A stretch of 64,000 bases of DNA, from the NCBI GenBank assembly GCA_963831005.1, contig CAWHOW010000019.1, positions 1 through 64,000 on the forward strand, written 5' to 3'. Shown here piece after piece: positions 26,144 through 36,277 of this stretch; position 1 is the stretch's first letter; each line of letters opens with the position of its first letter. Position numbers and translations under genes: made by a program. Under the pieces are notes generated by a model that was given only the letters and a program-made list of their open reading frames with translations, was not told where the DNA came from and did no database searches. The DNA comes from CAWHOW01 sp963831005 (GTDB lineage: Bacteria > Bacteroidota > Bacteroidia > Bacteroidales > CG2-30-32-10).

Positions 26144-28750
26144 TTACCATGAAATTACAATCTCACCATTACCACCACTTTGGATATAACCCTGATAGAG
26201 CCCACCACCAGCGCCTGGACCAAAAGCTGCAGTCCCACCGTAATCCTGATCACCTACAGGAATATATGGTGGAGCAGGAGCCTGTGAAAGAGAATTTTGA
26301 CCGTTATTTCCAGCGTGACATGTTATGCTTATCCATGGTTCTGCTACCTGATACCATGAAGAGCCGCCGCCACCGCCACCATATTGTCCGCCACCGCCGC
26401 CGCCATAGTAGCCACCACCGCCACCACCACCATAGGGAGAAGTTTGGCAGCCATCACCGCCCAAACCTGCTGCGCCTGGCGTTTGAAAGGAACCTCCTGC
26501 GCCAGCAGCTCCGCCACTGACTTGTGTCCCGCCTCCACCAGCAGCAGTAGTTTGGTTTTTACTATAACCACCTGCTGATGCTGTTAAGCTAAAACCGCTT
26601 GCACCGCCTCCGCCTCCATATCCGATTGCATTTGCGCCGCCTGCATTTTCCGAATTGCCGCAACCGCCACCGCCGCCACCTGCAATAGCAATATTAGTTC
26701 CTTGCGGGTACTGTATTGCTGACATTCCGCCGCCGCCACCACTATAATCATTGCTGGGGCTACCACCTGCACCACCGCCTCCATATGAAGCTAAAAGACC
26801 GGAATAAGATCCTCCTCCCCCTACAATTACAGTTAAAACTTGTCCGGGAGTCACAGTTAGCTGTGCATAAACGTATGCACCCGAACCTCCTTGATTTAGG
26901 TCATTGCCAGTTGCTCCAGGGCCACCTCCGGCACCCCACATTTTTATGGTGACTGAAGTAACACCCGGGGGAACTATGAATTTTTGGTCAGCTCCAGTAC
27001 TCCAGAAATATTGTCTGTCAAATTGCCCGGCATAATTAGTACTTGTCCAGATGGGAGGCGTTCCGGCTCCTTGTGAAGCTAAAATTTGTCCAACAGATCC
27101 CGGGTTTCCATTTGCATTTAATGTAGTTGTGAAATTTATCGCTCCGTTTACATCTAATTTATAGGCAGGGGCAGCGTTATTGATACCAACATTTGTTCCA
27201 TTATCATATATCTGGCTGCAAGTTGCTGCAGCGCCTGTAGATTTTACAACATAATTTGCTACACCGCAACCAACGGGACCCGCAGGGCCGGTAGGGCCAA
27301 CGCCACCAGCAGGACCAACACCACCACCAGGACCAGTAGCTCCTGGAGAACCATTGGTGCCGTTAGTTCCATTAGCACCGGCAGGGCCAGTAGCTCCTGG
27401 AGAACCATTAGTTCCATTAGCACCAGCAGGACCAACAGGACCAGCAGGACCAGTAGCTCCTGGAGAACCATTAGTTCCATTAGCACCGGCAGGACCAGCA
27501 GGGCCTTGTGGGCCTGTTTTCCCATCAGCGCCAGCAGGACCAGCAGGACCAACAGGGCCAACACCGCCAGCAACACCAGCGGGGCCAATAGGACCGGCAG
27601 GGCCAACAGCACCAGCAACACCAGCGGGGCCAATAGGACCGGCAGGGCCAACAGCACCAGCAACACCAGCGGGGCCAATAGGACCGGCAGGGCCAACAGC
27701 ACCAGCAACACCAGCGGGGCCAATAGGACCGGCAGGGCCAACAGCACCAGCAACACCAGCGGGGCCAATAGGGCCAGCAGGGCCAACAGCACCAGCAACA
27801 CCAGGAGCACCTGTAGATCCTGTAGCTCCATCAACACCGTTTGTTCCATTAGTACCGGATGGACCTGTCACTCCTTGAACTCCGGTTGCACCGGCAGGAC
27901 CGGTAGCACCATCAGAGCCTGTAATACCATCTGCACCAGCAGGGCCTTGTATACCTTGAGGACCAGTAGCACCAACAGAACCAGTAACACCATCAGCGCC
28001 AGTAGGGCCTTGAATACCAGTTGAACCTGTAACACCCTGAATGCCTTGGTTACCAGTAGCACCAGTAACGCCTTGAATACCTTGCAAACCAGTGGGACCA
28101 GTTACACCAACTGTTCCGGTTGCACCGGCAATACCTGTCGGGCCTTGTAATCCGGTTGCACCGGCAGGACCAGCAGGACCGTTAGGACCGATAGTTCCCG
28201 TGGGTCCCATATGACCAGTTGGGCCTGTTGCTCCGTTTAGTCCATTTGTTCCTGTAGCTCCTGTGAGGCCTATAGTTCCTGTTGGACCAGTTGGGCCTGT
28301 AGCCCCGGGGTGGCTGTTAAGTGCATTCAGGGCTACCATAGCATAAGGTACTGACCAAAATTGTGTGGTACCCATATCTGTAAAGGTTGAACCACCATTA
28401 AAATCAGCTTCAACTTCCAGATAATAACCGGTACTTGCCCAGTTAATCCCTGAAAATGAAGAAGCTGCTCCTGCACCGGTACTTGTTCCCGTTCCAATTA
28501 TCAATGTAAATAAACCGAAATCATTAGTGGTCAGGCTATGTGTTTCCTGCCACTGTACAGTTCCGCTAGAACTGCCAGACATTAAACTAATCCGTACGCT
28601 GATGTTTTGGTTTTTTATCAGGGCTCCGGAAGCATTCCTTGCTACTGCCTGGTAGTTAAACCCTTCAGGCGGTACTTGTGCAAAAACATCGGAAAAGCTA
28701 AATCCCATGAGCAGGATGAGCATAACAGAAAGTAAAAATGTTTTTTTCAT
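26144..28750 (-). CDS. Collagen-like surface protein with ALK-type glycine-rich domain
   Basis: An 868-aa protein. A signal peptide (cleavage near VFAQ) is followed by the same N-terminal domain as 22083 (PPEGFNYQAVARNASGALIKN). A long Gly-X-Y region comes next (about residues 150-505), including five near-identical 15-residue blocks (GVAGAVGPAGPIGPA). Then a short VGINNAAPAYKLDV fibre motif leads to a C-terminal glycine-rich domain (FIVPPGVTSVTIKMWGAGGG, then GGGGG runs with Tyr and Ser) like that of ALK/LTK-type receptors and bacterial surface proteins. It ends GNGEIVISW. It is probably a trimeric extracellular fibre with a polyglycine-helix tip; the ligand is unknown. Confidence 0.82.
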   Translation of the reverse strand: MKKTFLLSVMLILLMGFSFSDVFAQVPPEGFNYQAVARNASGALIKNQNISVRISLMSGSSSGTVQWQETHSLTTNDFGLFTLIIGTGTSTGAGAASSFSGINWASTGYYLEVEADFNGGSTFTDMGTTQFWSVPYAMVALNALNSHPGATGPTGPTGTIGLTGATGTNGLNGATGPTGHMGPTGTIGPNGPAGPAGATGLQGPTGIAGATGTVGVTGPTGLQGIQGVTGATGNQGIQGVTGSTGIQGPTGADGVTGSVGATGPQGIQGPAGADGITGSDGATGPAGATGVQGVTGPSGTNGTNGVDGATGSTGAPGVAGAVGPAGPIGPAGVAGAVGPAGPIGPAGVAGAVGPAGPIGPAGVAGAVGPAGPIGPAGVAGAVGPAGPIGPAGVAGGVGPVGPAGPAGADGKTGPQGPAGPAGANGTNGSPGATGPAGPVGPAGANGTNGSPGATGPAGANGTNGTNGSPGATGPGGGVGPAGGVGPTGPAGPVGCGVANYVVKSTGAAATCSQIYDNGTNVGINNAAPAYKLDVNGAINFTTTLNANGNPGSVGQILASQGAGTPPIWTSTNYAGQFDRQYFWSTGADQKFIVPPGVTSVTIKMWGAGGGPGATGNDLNQGGSGAYVYAQLTVTPGQVLTVIVGGGGSYSGLLASYGGGGAGGSPSNDYSGGGGGMSAIQYPQGTNIAIAGGGGGGCGNSENAGGANAIGYGGGGGASGFSLTASAGGYSKNQTTAAGGGGTQVSGGAAGAGGSFQTPGAAGLGGDGCQTSPYGGGGGGGYYGGGGGGQYGGGGGGSSWYQVAEPWISITCHAGNNGQNSLSQAPAPPYIPVGDQDYGGTAAFGPGAGGGLYQGYIQSGGNGEIVISW
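27567..27791 (-). repeat. Five 45-bp tandem repeats in the collagen-like gene
   Basis: Units start at 27567, 27612, 27657, 27702 and 27747. The first four are identical at the DNA level and the fifth differs at a few sites. Each encodes one GVAGAVGPAGPIGPA block. The identity suggests recent expansion by slippage or unequal crossing over, so copy number may vary. Confidence 0.95.
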
Positions 28751-28882
28751 ATTTGATTGGTTTAAAATTATTAATATTAAGTAAAGAACAGTTTCAATGA
28801 ATAGAGTTTATAAAGGTACTAACAGTAATAACTTAAATCAATAGTAAAATCACTTAAAAAAAAAGTACAATAGTTTATAATT

Positions 28883-30676
28883 TTACTTATTTTCTTTTTC
28901 TGCGTCTTTTCTATGTTTCGCAAGTTTTCTGCGCTGTTTTGTATTAACTTTAACTTTTTTATTAACTGTACTAACTTTCACATCTTTTACATCAAGAGGC
29001 CTTGGAGCCTTTGTAAATCTCTCCTGCGAATATTTCAATACAAAGCCGTCAGCTCTTGTTTCGTCAGCCCTGTTGGCAGTTACTGACCAGCTGAATGCAA
29101 CATTGGAATTGCCTCCTTTCAGTTCAACAACATCAAAACCGTTTTGTGTCTTGTTGGTAACGTAAACTCCATTGCAATCGCCTTCAAGCTGAATAAATAC
29201 TCTTAATGGATGCTTGTTGTCCACGTCAATATTTTTCGCGAAATCAGGGTCAAGCTTAATTGAAGCCTTGCCATTGGACAAAGTTCCCGTACCATAATCC
29301 TGGAAAAGATTTTCCGGTGATTCGGGCGCTGATAGCATGACATCATCATTATTAGAATTCTTTACGATAGTATTTACTGTTCCATTTCCTACAATTTTTC
29401 TGTTGGCAGTGCCATCGAACATGCCCACATATGCATAAGAAGAAGCAGGAGAGCCATCAGCAAAATATCCTCCAGCTCTGCCCGTATCAGCTGCCGACCC
29501 CAGTGTTTGGGCACAACCATAAACTCCAATGTTATTTCCTGTGGCTGCAATTCCTGCACCACCAGTAATACTTCCAAATGCAGCTAAACCATTTCCAACA
29601 GCTAAGATTCCAGTGCCATCTGTAAGATTTTCACCGATAGAAAAAAGACCCGTGTGATTTCCATTGAAAGAGCCGCCGCTCCCGGCAAGTAAATATTTTT
29701 CGTTAGTGTTATTTCCAATCCCGAGTATTGCAGTTCCTGATGTATCTGAGTTAATAGCATAAAGCCCGAATGAAGTATGGTATCTGGCTAAACTATACAT
29801 TGCATATCCTGCTCCGGCTACTGTATCATCATTCACAGCCATAACACCAATTCCTTCATTGGGGTTATACCCGTATACTCCTGCGCCTATGGAATCATTA
29901 AAACCGAAAACGCCGGAACCATCATTCTTTGATTGCCCGCGTACACCTGATCCGCGATTAGAATTATCGCCCCAAACACCATCATCTATAATCCCATTAC
30001 TTATTCCATATACACCTGTACCAGTTGTGCTACTGCCCCATACTCCGGCCCCAGTACCTATATTTTCTCCAACAACTCCAAATCCGTTAACACCGCTATA
30101 TCCTGCAATTGCAGTAGTACCAATGGAATTAATTGCGCCTGCAGCGCCTGTGGAATAAACTGAATAAACATCGGAAACACTTGGTGTGGTATTGTTAACA
30201 ATAATGTGTCCGTCTTTTAATACCCTCAATCTCTCAAAACCTGCAGCAGAGCCGCCAGTTTTAATTATAAAATCCGTTGCATCGGTTGTACCGAGGAAAT
30301 TTGTTCCGGCAACTGTTCCTGCATTACCAATAAGCAACCAGCCATTATTGTTGCCAAAAGCTTTCCACATAGTTCCGTCAAAGTACCAGAAACCAACCTC
30401 TCCGCCTGTCATTGCTACATTTATATTATAAACCAGCAGTGAAGTGGCAGGGCTTGGTATGGTAGCAACATCATTTATTGATGTTAAAGAAACCCTTGGA
30501 ATCAAGAATCCCATACTATCTGCACTAAGCTCCAGAAGAGCGCTGGGGCTAGGAGCGGTAGTGCCAATCCCTACATTTCTTAGCGGAGCCTGCGAATAAA
30601 CTTTTGAAACAAAGAGACCTGATGAAATAAGAATAACAGAAATAAGAATTACAGCGATTTTTTTTGTAAGTCCCAT
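28883..30676 (-). CDS. Tail-fibre-like surface protein
   Basis: A 597-aa protein from the ATG at 30676 (MGLTKKIAVILISVILISSG, a clean signal peptide; cleavage near VYSQ). An ATG 33 nt upstream would only add polar residues and lies too close to the promoter. It has a fibre entry motif (NVGIGTTAPSPSALLELSAD) and then about 20 short GVYG/GVWG repeats (GSGVRGQSKNDGSGVFGFND) that form a beta-structured shaft. The C-terminal domain (LFQDYGTGTLSNGKASIKLD, PLRVFIQLEGDCNGVYVTN) is shared closely with 31158. The end is very basic (KQRRKLAKHRKDAEK). There is no T9SS tail. It is probably part of the same surface-fibre set. Confidence 0.75.
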   Translation of the reverse strand: MGLTKKIAVILISVILISSGLFVSKVYSQAPLRNVGIGTTAPSPSALLELSADSMGFLIPRVSLTSINDVATIPSPATSLLVYNINVAMTGGEVGFWYFDGTMWKAFGNNNGWLLIGNAGTVAGTNFLGTTDATDFIIKTGGSAAGFERLRVLKDGHIIVNNTTPSVSDVYSVYSTGAAGAINSIGTTAIAGYSGVNGFGVVGENIGTGAGVWGSSTTGTGVYGISNGIIDDGVWGDNSNRGSGVRGQSKNDGSGVFGFNDSIGAGVYGYNPNEGIGVMAVNDDTVAGAGYAMYSLARYHTSFGLYAINSDTSGTAILGIGNNTNEKYLLAGSGGSFNGNHTGLFSIGENLTDGTGILAVGNGLAAFGSITGGAGIAATGNNIGVYGCAQTLGSAADTGRAGGYFADGSPASSYAYVGMFDGTANRKIVGNGTVNTIVKNSNNDDVMLSAPESPENLFQDYGTGTLSNGKASIKLDPDFAKNIDVDNKHPLRVFIQLEGDCNGVYVTNKTQNGFDVVELKGGNSNVAFSWSVTANRADETRADGFVLKYSQERFTKAPRPLDVKDVKVSTVNKKVKVNTKQRRKLAKHRKDAEKENK

Positions 30677-30706
30677 GTGGTTAGAATTTGTAAGAAAATA
30701 AAACGA

Positions 30707-30714
30707 CAAATATA
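30707..30714 (-). promoter_or_regulatory. -7 element TATATTTG
   Basis: A minus-strand TAnnTTTG match 30 nt before the ATG at 30676. It supports that start over the upstream ATG at 30709. Confidence 0.5.
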
Positions 30715-30954
30715 AGAAATATTAAGATTTAATAAAAAAAAACTTTACAGCAAGCTTTTAACAATAAAATTTTAAGAGTATAATTCCATACCTTATTATT
30801 ATATGGAAGAAATATCTTTATGAAATGAGCAATTTTGATTTACAGTTAATGGGCTTTCCGGGCAATGGGATTTATACGAGAGTAATTTGGGAAGGTTTTG
30901 TTTCAGTATTTAATTTTTATGCTTTAAATATGTTACTTACATTACATTTTGAAA

Positions 30955-31053
30955 AGGGAATGGTCATCACTGATGGTATACTGGTAATCGCTGACGGTAT
31001 GCTGGTAACCGCTGACGGTATGCTGGTAACTGCTGACGAGGTACCGGTTAATT
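30955..31053. repeat. 21-bp tandem array 2 (3-4 units)
   Basis: The unit is CTGACGGTATGCTGGTAACCG, with copies at 30970, 30991 and 31012 and a degenerate copy at 31033. ACCGctgaCGGT forms a dyad across the unit joint. It lies in the 481-nt gap between two fibre genes. A short plus-strand frame across it (30825-31061) has no recognisable product. Confidence 0.8.
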
Positions 31054-31076
31054 TAAGATAACAATAATATAAGGTA

Positions 31077-31110
31077 TAAAAAAAGAATCCAACCTGTTAA
31101 GGTTGGATTC
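31077..31110 (-). terminator. Terminator of the 31158 gene
   Basis: GAATCCAACC, loop, GGTTGGATTC perfect stem (31085-31110), followed on the minus strand by seven T. It lies 48 nt past the stop. Confidence 0.85.
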
Positions 31111-31157
31111 CCGATAAATAATTCGCGGACTTAATCCACAAAATTCCTATTAATAAA

Positions 31158-33074
31158 TTATTTCCCCTTTTTAATAAAAGATTCTTTTTTATCAGTTAGT
31201 TTTAACGGAGATTCCTTAGCGGCAGCCGACTTCATTTGCATAGGTCCGGGAGCAAGCGGGAATCTGGAATTTACATTTTTGGAACATAATTTCCCCTCAT
31301 CGTTATAATCATCAGCACGGTTAGCAGTTAAGAACCATGAAAACTTAGCGTTTGAACTCCCGCCATCCAATTCAATAACATCAAAGCCATTGGCTGTTTT
31401 ATTTGTAACATAAACTCCTTTGCAATTATTTTCCAATTGAATAAATACTTTCAAAGGATGATTATCATCAACGTAAATATTTTTTGATAAAGTAGGATCA
31501 ATGTCAATATGAGCTTTGCCACTCTGCAGAGTACCCGAACCATAATCCTGGAAAAGTATTTCAGGCGCTTCGGGACAAGTCAGCACCACCCTTTGATTGC
31601 TTGTATTTTTTACTATTGTTGATACGGATCCATTGCCTATAATTTTACGTTGTGTGGCCCCATCATAATACCCCACATATGCAAAACTTCCGTGTCCTTC
31701 CTGGAAATATCCGCCCTCTTCAGTACCGCCTGAATTATTAGCATAACCCCAGACTCCCGCTTCTGTTCCGTTGCCTGAAACACCTGCTCCATCTAAAGGC
31801 GTTTGAAAAGGCGATGGAGCATTATTTCCAACACCAACTACTCCAGTACCTGTTCCGCTTGATGCAAAACCTACAGTTCCAAAAGAGGATCCGGAACCTG
31901 TTATCCCACATCCATCAGTTGGATAGCTTCCTGAAACGTTATTTCCTACACCAATAATAGCAGTTCCATTGGCATCTGCATTAAAACCATCAATGGCAAA
32001 TCCTGTACCAGAAGAAATATACCCACCAGTACCCACTCCCGCACCGGAAGTGGCAGATTGTCCCCATACACCAATAGTAGCGCCTGAAGCTCCGGAAGCA
32101 TTCCCAAATACACCAATTGCATTATCCGTAGTTGAAGAAGATTGTCCATAAATACCGTATACTGCAGCATTACCATTATCCATGCCTATTATCGCAGCAT
32201 CTCCTGCCGTAGTGGAAGCGCTTGCAACATTAAGCTTGCCGTTGCCGGTTGGCGTGGCACCTATGGTCATCCAGACAGTGGTGCCATCATCAACAATTTG
32301 GCTGCAAGTAGCAGCGGCACCGGTAGATTTAATAACAGTATTTGCAGTTGCACAGCCAACAGGTCCGGTAGCGCCTGTTGAACCTGTGGCGCCTGTAGCT
32401 CCTGTTGCACCAGCAGTTCCAGCACCAGTAGCACCGGTAGGGCCTGTCGATCCAGTACCACCATTATTACCAGTAGCACCGGTTGGCCCAGTAGGTCCCA
32501 TTCCTGCCCCCGTAGGGCCTGTATCGCCAGTAGGACCAGTTGGCCCCGTAGAGCCAGTAGGTCCCATGCCAGCACCAGTAGGGCCAGTAGGTCCGGTATC
32601 ACCAGTCGGGCCCGTTGGTCCTGACCCTGAACCGGTAGGGCCAGTAGCACCAGTAGGTCCGGCAATTCCAGCACCAGTAGGCCCTGTTGGCCCGGTAACG
32701 CCATCAGCGCCGGCTGGACCAGTAGGACCAGTTGGTCCAGCACTTCCGGAACCGCCACTGCAATGACATGCACATAGATTTACCCAAGTCGGCGACCCCA
32801 TACTAGGTGGTGGAATTTTATAATAGCATAAGCAAAGTGAGTCTTTATTGTAAATCAAAAGTCCATCTGCAGCGGTTGCGCTCAGAGCGTACATTTCACC
32901 AGTAGTAAGACGTGGAGCTAAAAACCCCTGATCAGTTGAAGACAGATCAAGTATTGCTGAAATATCAGGAGTTACAGTTCCAATACCAACATTATTCTGG
33001 GCTTTCGTACCCACAACAATAAAGATTGATATAATTATTGCGAACCTTGCGTATAATTTTATTTTTCTCTCCAT
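31158..33074 (-). CDS. Collagen-like surface fibre protein
   Basis: A 638-aa protein from the ATG at 33074 (MERKIKLYARFAIIISIFIV; cleavage near TKAQ). The -7 element at 33102-33109 would place the transcript start downstream of the alternative ATG at 33104, so the shorter form is chosen. It has NVGIGTVTPDISAILDLSST and a Cys-rich patch (LCACHC). About 140 residues of GPTGPTG follow, then beta-rich GVWGQS/GVVGVGN repeats. The C-terminal domain (GNGSVSTIVKN, LFQDYGSGTLQSGKAHIDID, PLKVFIQLENNCKGVYVTN) is close to that of 28883. It is likely a trimeric extracellular fibre. Confidence 0.8.
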   Translation of the reverse strand: MERKIKLYARFAIIISIFIVVGTKAQNNVGIGTVTPDISAILDLSSTDQGFLAPRLTTGEMYALSATAADGLLIYNKDSLCLCYYKIPPPSMGSPTWVNLCACHCSGGSGSAGPTGPTGPAGADGVTGPTGPTGAGIAGPTGATGPTGSGSGPTGPTGDTGPTGPTGAGMGPTGSTGPTGPTGDTGPTGAGMGPTGPTGATGNNGGTGSTGPTGATGAGTAGATGATGATGSTGATGPVGCATANTVIKSTGAAATCSQIVDDGTTVWMTIGATPTGNGKLNVASASTTAGDAAIIGMDNGNAAVYGIYGQSSSTTDNAIGVFGNASGASGATIGVWGQSATSGAGVGTGGYISSGTGFAIDGFNADANGTAIIGVGNNVSGSYPTDGCGITGSGSSFGTVGFASSGTGTGVVGVGNNAPSPFQTPLDGAGVSGNGTEAGVWGYANNSGGTEEGGYFQEGHGSFAYVGYYDGATQRKIIGNGSVSTIVKNTSNQRVVLTCPEAPEILFQDYGSGTLQSGKAHIDIDPTLSKNIYVDDNHPLKVFIQLENNCKGVYVTNKTANGFDVIELDGGSSNAKFSWFLTANRADDYNDEGKLCSKNVNSRFPLAPGPMQMKSAAAKESPLKLTDKKESFIKKGK

Positions 33075-33101
33075 ACTAATAATTTTAATTTTTATGGTTT
33101 C

Positions 33102-33109
33102 CAAAAATA
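33102..33109 (-). promoter_or_regulatory. -7 element TATTTTTG
   Basis: A minus-strand TAnnTTTG match 28 nt before the chosen ATG at 33074. Confidence 0.4.
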
Positions 33110-33215
33110 ATACTTTTTATCAAACTGAAAAAAATATTATTTTGAAGATAGTCTGTTCTGATTTATGGTAATATAAAATAATAATAAAATATATAAGCTC
33201 AAATAGCCGTGAAAA

Positions 33216-34025
33216 TTACTGTTTGCTAAATTTCTTTATAATAAAAGATTTATCTGAGCGTAATTCGATAAAATACATACCTGCAGCTTGTCCTGACATG
33301 CTTATGCTTTTAATATATTTTCCATTCAAGCCTGAAAGGGATTCTTCGTAGATCAATTTTCCCATAAGATCATGAATTTGCAATTCTGCATCGGTATTAT
33401 GAGCGGCATAGAAAGCAACATTTACATTATCTGAAACTGGAACGGGATAAACAAGCAGATCCTGGAAATCATTTCCATATTCAATAATTCCTGCCGGGCC
33501 GGGAACTTTAACTATAAGTGTATCATTATCGCTTCCGCAACTGTCGGTTGCAGTTAAAATAACAGTATATGTTCCGGCGGTAGCATAAGTATGGGTTGGA
33601 TTTTCAAGTGTTGAGTTTTGTCCATCGCCAAAATCCCAGTACCAGTTAGTCGCATATGTTGACAAATCATAAAACGACACGTTAAGTAAAGCATTTTGAC
33701 AGGCTGCTTCTGCAATCGGCAAGGGATAAGTTTGAACCTGGAAAGGGTCGGAAACACTGACACATCCCAGCGAGTCAGTAACAGTCACCACAAATGTTTC
33801 TGATTCATAAGCCCACACATGAGGAACAGGTGTAGAGCCACTTGACCAATGGTAAGTATAATATGGATTGTTTACATAAAGCAGTACAGAATCACCCTGG
33901 CAAAATACAGGTGTAGATGCAGCAAGTATTATGGGTTTATTTATAGGCGGCTCAACATAAATAGTTAATCCACTGGAAGTATATACGCATCCGTGATTAT
34001 CAACAACAGTTACGGTATAAGTCCC
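33216..34025 (-). pseudogene. 3' part of frameshifted SprB-like T9SS protein: PKD and sorting domain
   Basis: Continuation, in another frame, of the gene starting at 36277. After one missing base near 34024-34028 the frame reads GTYTVTVVDNHGC, then a repeat with WSSGSTPVPHVWAYESETFV. A PKD domain follows (NVSFYDLSTYATNWYWDFGD, THTYATAGTYTVILTATDSC) and a T9SS sorting tail (DLLVYPVPVSDNVNV to IKKFSKQ). The upstream half lacks a sorting tail, so without this part the product could not be sorted by T9SS. A 200-aa frame could start at 33818, but nothing suggests it is translated alone. Confidence 0.7.
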
Positions 34026-36277
34026 GGCACGTTAACAAAAATTGTTTGTGTACCTGCACCGGTAGACCAGATATAAGCTGTATAACCGCTTCCGGCATTT
34101 AACGTATCGCTAACGCTAACCGAATCGCAAAATCCTGTATGCTCTGAAGAATATGAAATTACAGGCACATCTGTAGGGAAAAGGTTCACGGTAACACTGC
34201 CAGTGGCAGAGCATCCGATAGAATTATACGCTGTAACAGTATACGTTGTTGCTGAAGTTGGCGTGGCGGTTGGATTTGCAATAAACGGGTTATTTAACGT
34301 TGAAGCAGGAGACCATGAATATGTTGAATCGCCTGAAGCATTTAATGTAGTAGAAGTTCCTATGCAAATAGTTACATTAGGCCCGGGATTGACAGTTGGT
34401 ATGCTGATACTAATACTTATGCTGTTGGTACCTGTACAACCAGAAGAATTAGAAACTGTAACAATGTATGTGCCTGCCGTGTTTGCAGTAATTGTTTCTG
34501 TTGTGTCGGAATTGGACCATGAATAAGAAGTATATCCAAATCCCGCATCAAGGGTTGCACTTCCGCCATTACAGATTGCAGAAGGCCCGGAAATAATGGG
34601 ATTAAGGTTTGGAGATGTATTAACTACTACTGATGCAGTTCCTGAACAACCAACAGCATTGGTAACAGTGACGATATAGGTGTTTGCTGTAGTCACAGAA
34701 ATTGTCTCAGTTGAATCAGTGTTTGACCATAGATAGGATGCATAACCTGCGCCGGCATCCAGTGTGGTTGTTGTCCCAGCACAAAATGATGTTGGACCTG
34801 TAATAGTTGGTGACAGGTTTGGAGAGGCAATAACATTTACCGAGGTTGATCCCGTACAACCGGCGGAGTTGGTAACAGTTACCGTATATATTCCTGAAGT
34901 GGCTACGGTTATTGTTTCAGTCGAAGGGCCGCTTGACCATGTGTACAATGAATAGAGGCCAGCATCAAGTGTTACATTACCTCCCGGACAAATTGTTGTA
35001 GGTCCTGTTATGATTGGATTCAGGGCTGAGGTTACTGTAACTGATGCAGATGCTGATCCCGTGCAGCCTGCTGCCGTTGTAACGGTTACTGTGTATGTCC
35101 CTGTTGCTGTAACTGGGATAGTTTCAGTTGATGCCCCTGTTGACCATAAATACGAAGAGTAAACACCCGCATCAAGTGTGGCGGTATTTCCTGCACATAT
35201 TGATGCGCCCCCGCTTATACTGGGTGTGGGAAGAGCATTTACATTAACTGTAACATTGGCACATCCTGTTGTTCCGCAGCTATTTGTCCAGTCTGTAAAA
35301 TAAGTGGTTGAACCTGTTGCAGGCGCAAGAATTGTAATACTTGTACCCGAGCTGATATATGAGCCTCCGCATGAGCCGGTATACCAGTTCATGGTTGAAC
35401 CGCTGCCTCCGTTTCCTGTGAGTGTAATATTAGCAAATGTGCCTGTACAGAAGTTATTATTGTCAACCGTGGCCGATACAGGTGCAACAGGTAAGGGGTT
35501 GCTGGAAACAGCATAACAGGCAGGAGCTCCTGCTCCACATAAATTTGAAGGTGTTACACAAATGTTTCCTGCAGCAGCTCCGGCTTGTACAATTATTGAA
35601 GTCGTCCCCTGCCCTGATTGAATTGTCCATCCGGCAGGAACTGTCCACGTATAAGTGGCCGCACCTGTAACAGCAGCAATGGAATATGTTTGCGTTGCAC
35701 CAACACAGAGAGGAGTTAATCCGCTTATTGCACCTGCTGGCCCAGCAGGTGTACTCTCACTTTCAGGGGCATAAGTAATTGTAATATCTATTCGCTGCAT
35801 ACACACATTAGCACCAGTGCAAATGGTCAATGAATTAGGTCCTCCATAATTATAACCAGAAATACCACAGGGATAAGTGGCTGTCGAGGATCCTGTCATA
35901 GCACAGGGAAGAGCAGAACACAGGCAGCCTGTACTGGTTTCATTTACTGTTGGAAAAGGATTTCCATCTATGGTAACATCTATAGTTCCGCCTGTGCAGT
36001 GGGCTGACCAGTATTCCAAACTAATATTGGTAACAATATTTCCCGGAGGAACAGGGTCAATAAAAGAACTTGTTCCGCAAGCAGCGGTATTTCCACAATA
36101 ACTGCCTGGAGTATTAAAACACCAATAATCGGCACCGCAAACGGTACAACCTCCGCATGCCTGAAAACCTGTATATGTTACTGAAGTGGTTGCTGTCTGT
36201 GCTGAAATTCTGAAAGGGCCGGCAACTAATAAAACAATAAAAATACATAAGCAAAAAAATGTAAATTTTCTTTTCAT
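34010..36277 (-). CDS. 5' part of SprB-like repeat protein, frameshifted near its end
   Basis: 755 aa as read. It has a signal peptide (MKRKFTFFCLCIFIVLLVAG; cleavage near ISAQ) and a Cys-rich N-terminal domain (GFQACGGCTVCGADYWC) of about 150 residues. Ig-like modules of about 78 residues follow, with the pattern ICxGxxxTLDAGxxYxSYxWS, TETIxVxxxGTYTVTVTNxxGC. These are the SprB/gliding-adhesin type found in large T9SS cargo. It ends out of frame as VPGLIP at 34010. With the single-base repair it joins 33216-34025 into a protein of about 1020 residues with a PKD and sorting tail. Confidence 0.8.
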   Translation of the reverse strand: MKRKFTFFCLCIFIVLLVAGPFRISAQTATTSVTYTGFQACGGCTVCGADYWCFNTPGSYCGNTAACGTSSFIDPVPPGNIVTNISLEYWSAHCTGGTIDVTIDGNPFPTVNETSTGCLCSALPCAMTGSSTATYPCGISGYNYGGPNSLTICTGANVCMQRIDITITYAPESESTPAGPAGAISGLTPLCVGATQTYSIAAVTGAATYTWTVPAGWTIQSGQGTTSIIVQAGAAAGNICVTPSNLCGAGAPACYAVSSNPLPVAPVSATVDNNNFCTGTFANITLTGNGGSGSTMNWYTGSCGGSYISSGTSITILAPATGSTTYFTDWTNSCGTTGCANVTVNVNALPTPSISGGASICAGNTATLDAGVYSSYLWSTGASTETIPVTATGTYTVTVTTAAGCTGSASASVTVTSALNPIITGPTTICPGGNVTLDAGLYSLYTWSSGPSTETITVATSGIYTVTVTNSAGCTGSTSVNVIASPNLSPTITGPTSFCAGTTTTLDAGAGYASYLWSNTDSTETISVTTANTYIVTVTNAVGCSGTASVVVNTSPNLNPIISGPSAICNGGSATLDAGFGYTSYSWSNSDTTETITANTAGTYIVTVSNSSGCTGTNSISISISIPTVNPGPNVTICIGTSTTLNASGDSTYSWSPASTLNNPFIANPTATPTSATTYTVTAYNSIGCSATGSVTVNLFPTDVPVISYSSEHTGFCDSVSVSDTLNAGSGYTAYIWSTGAGTQTIFVNVPGLIP

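Noticed and set aside
22083..33074. Fibre and collagen-like genes as a prophage tail module
   Set aside because: All have signal peptides, and no phage structural, terminase or integrase genes are present.
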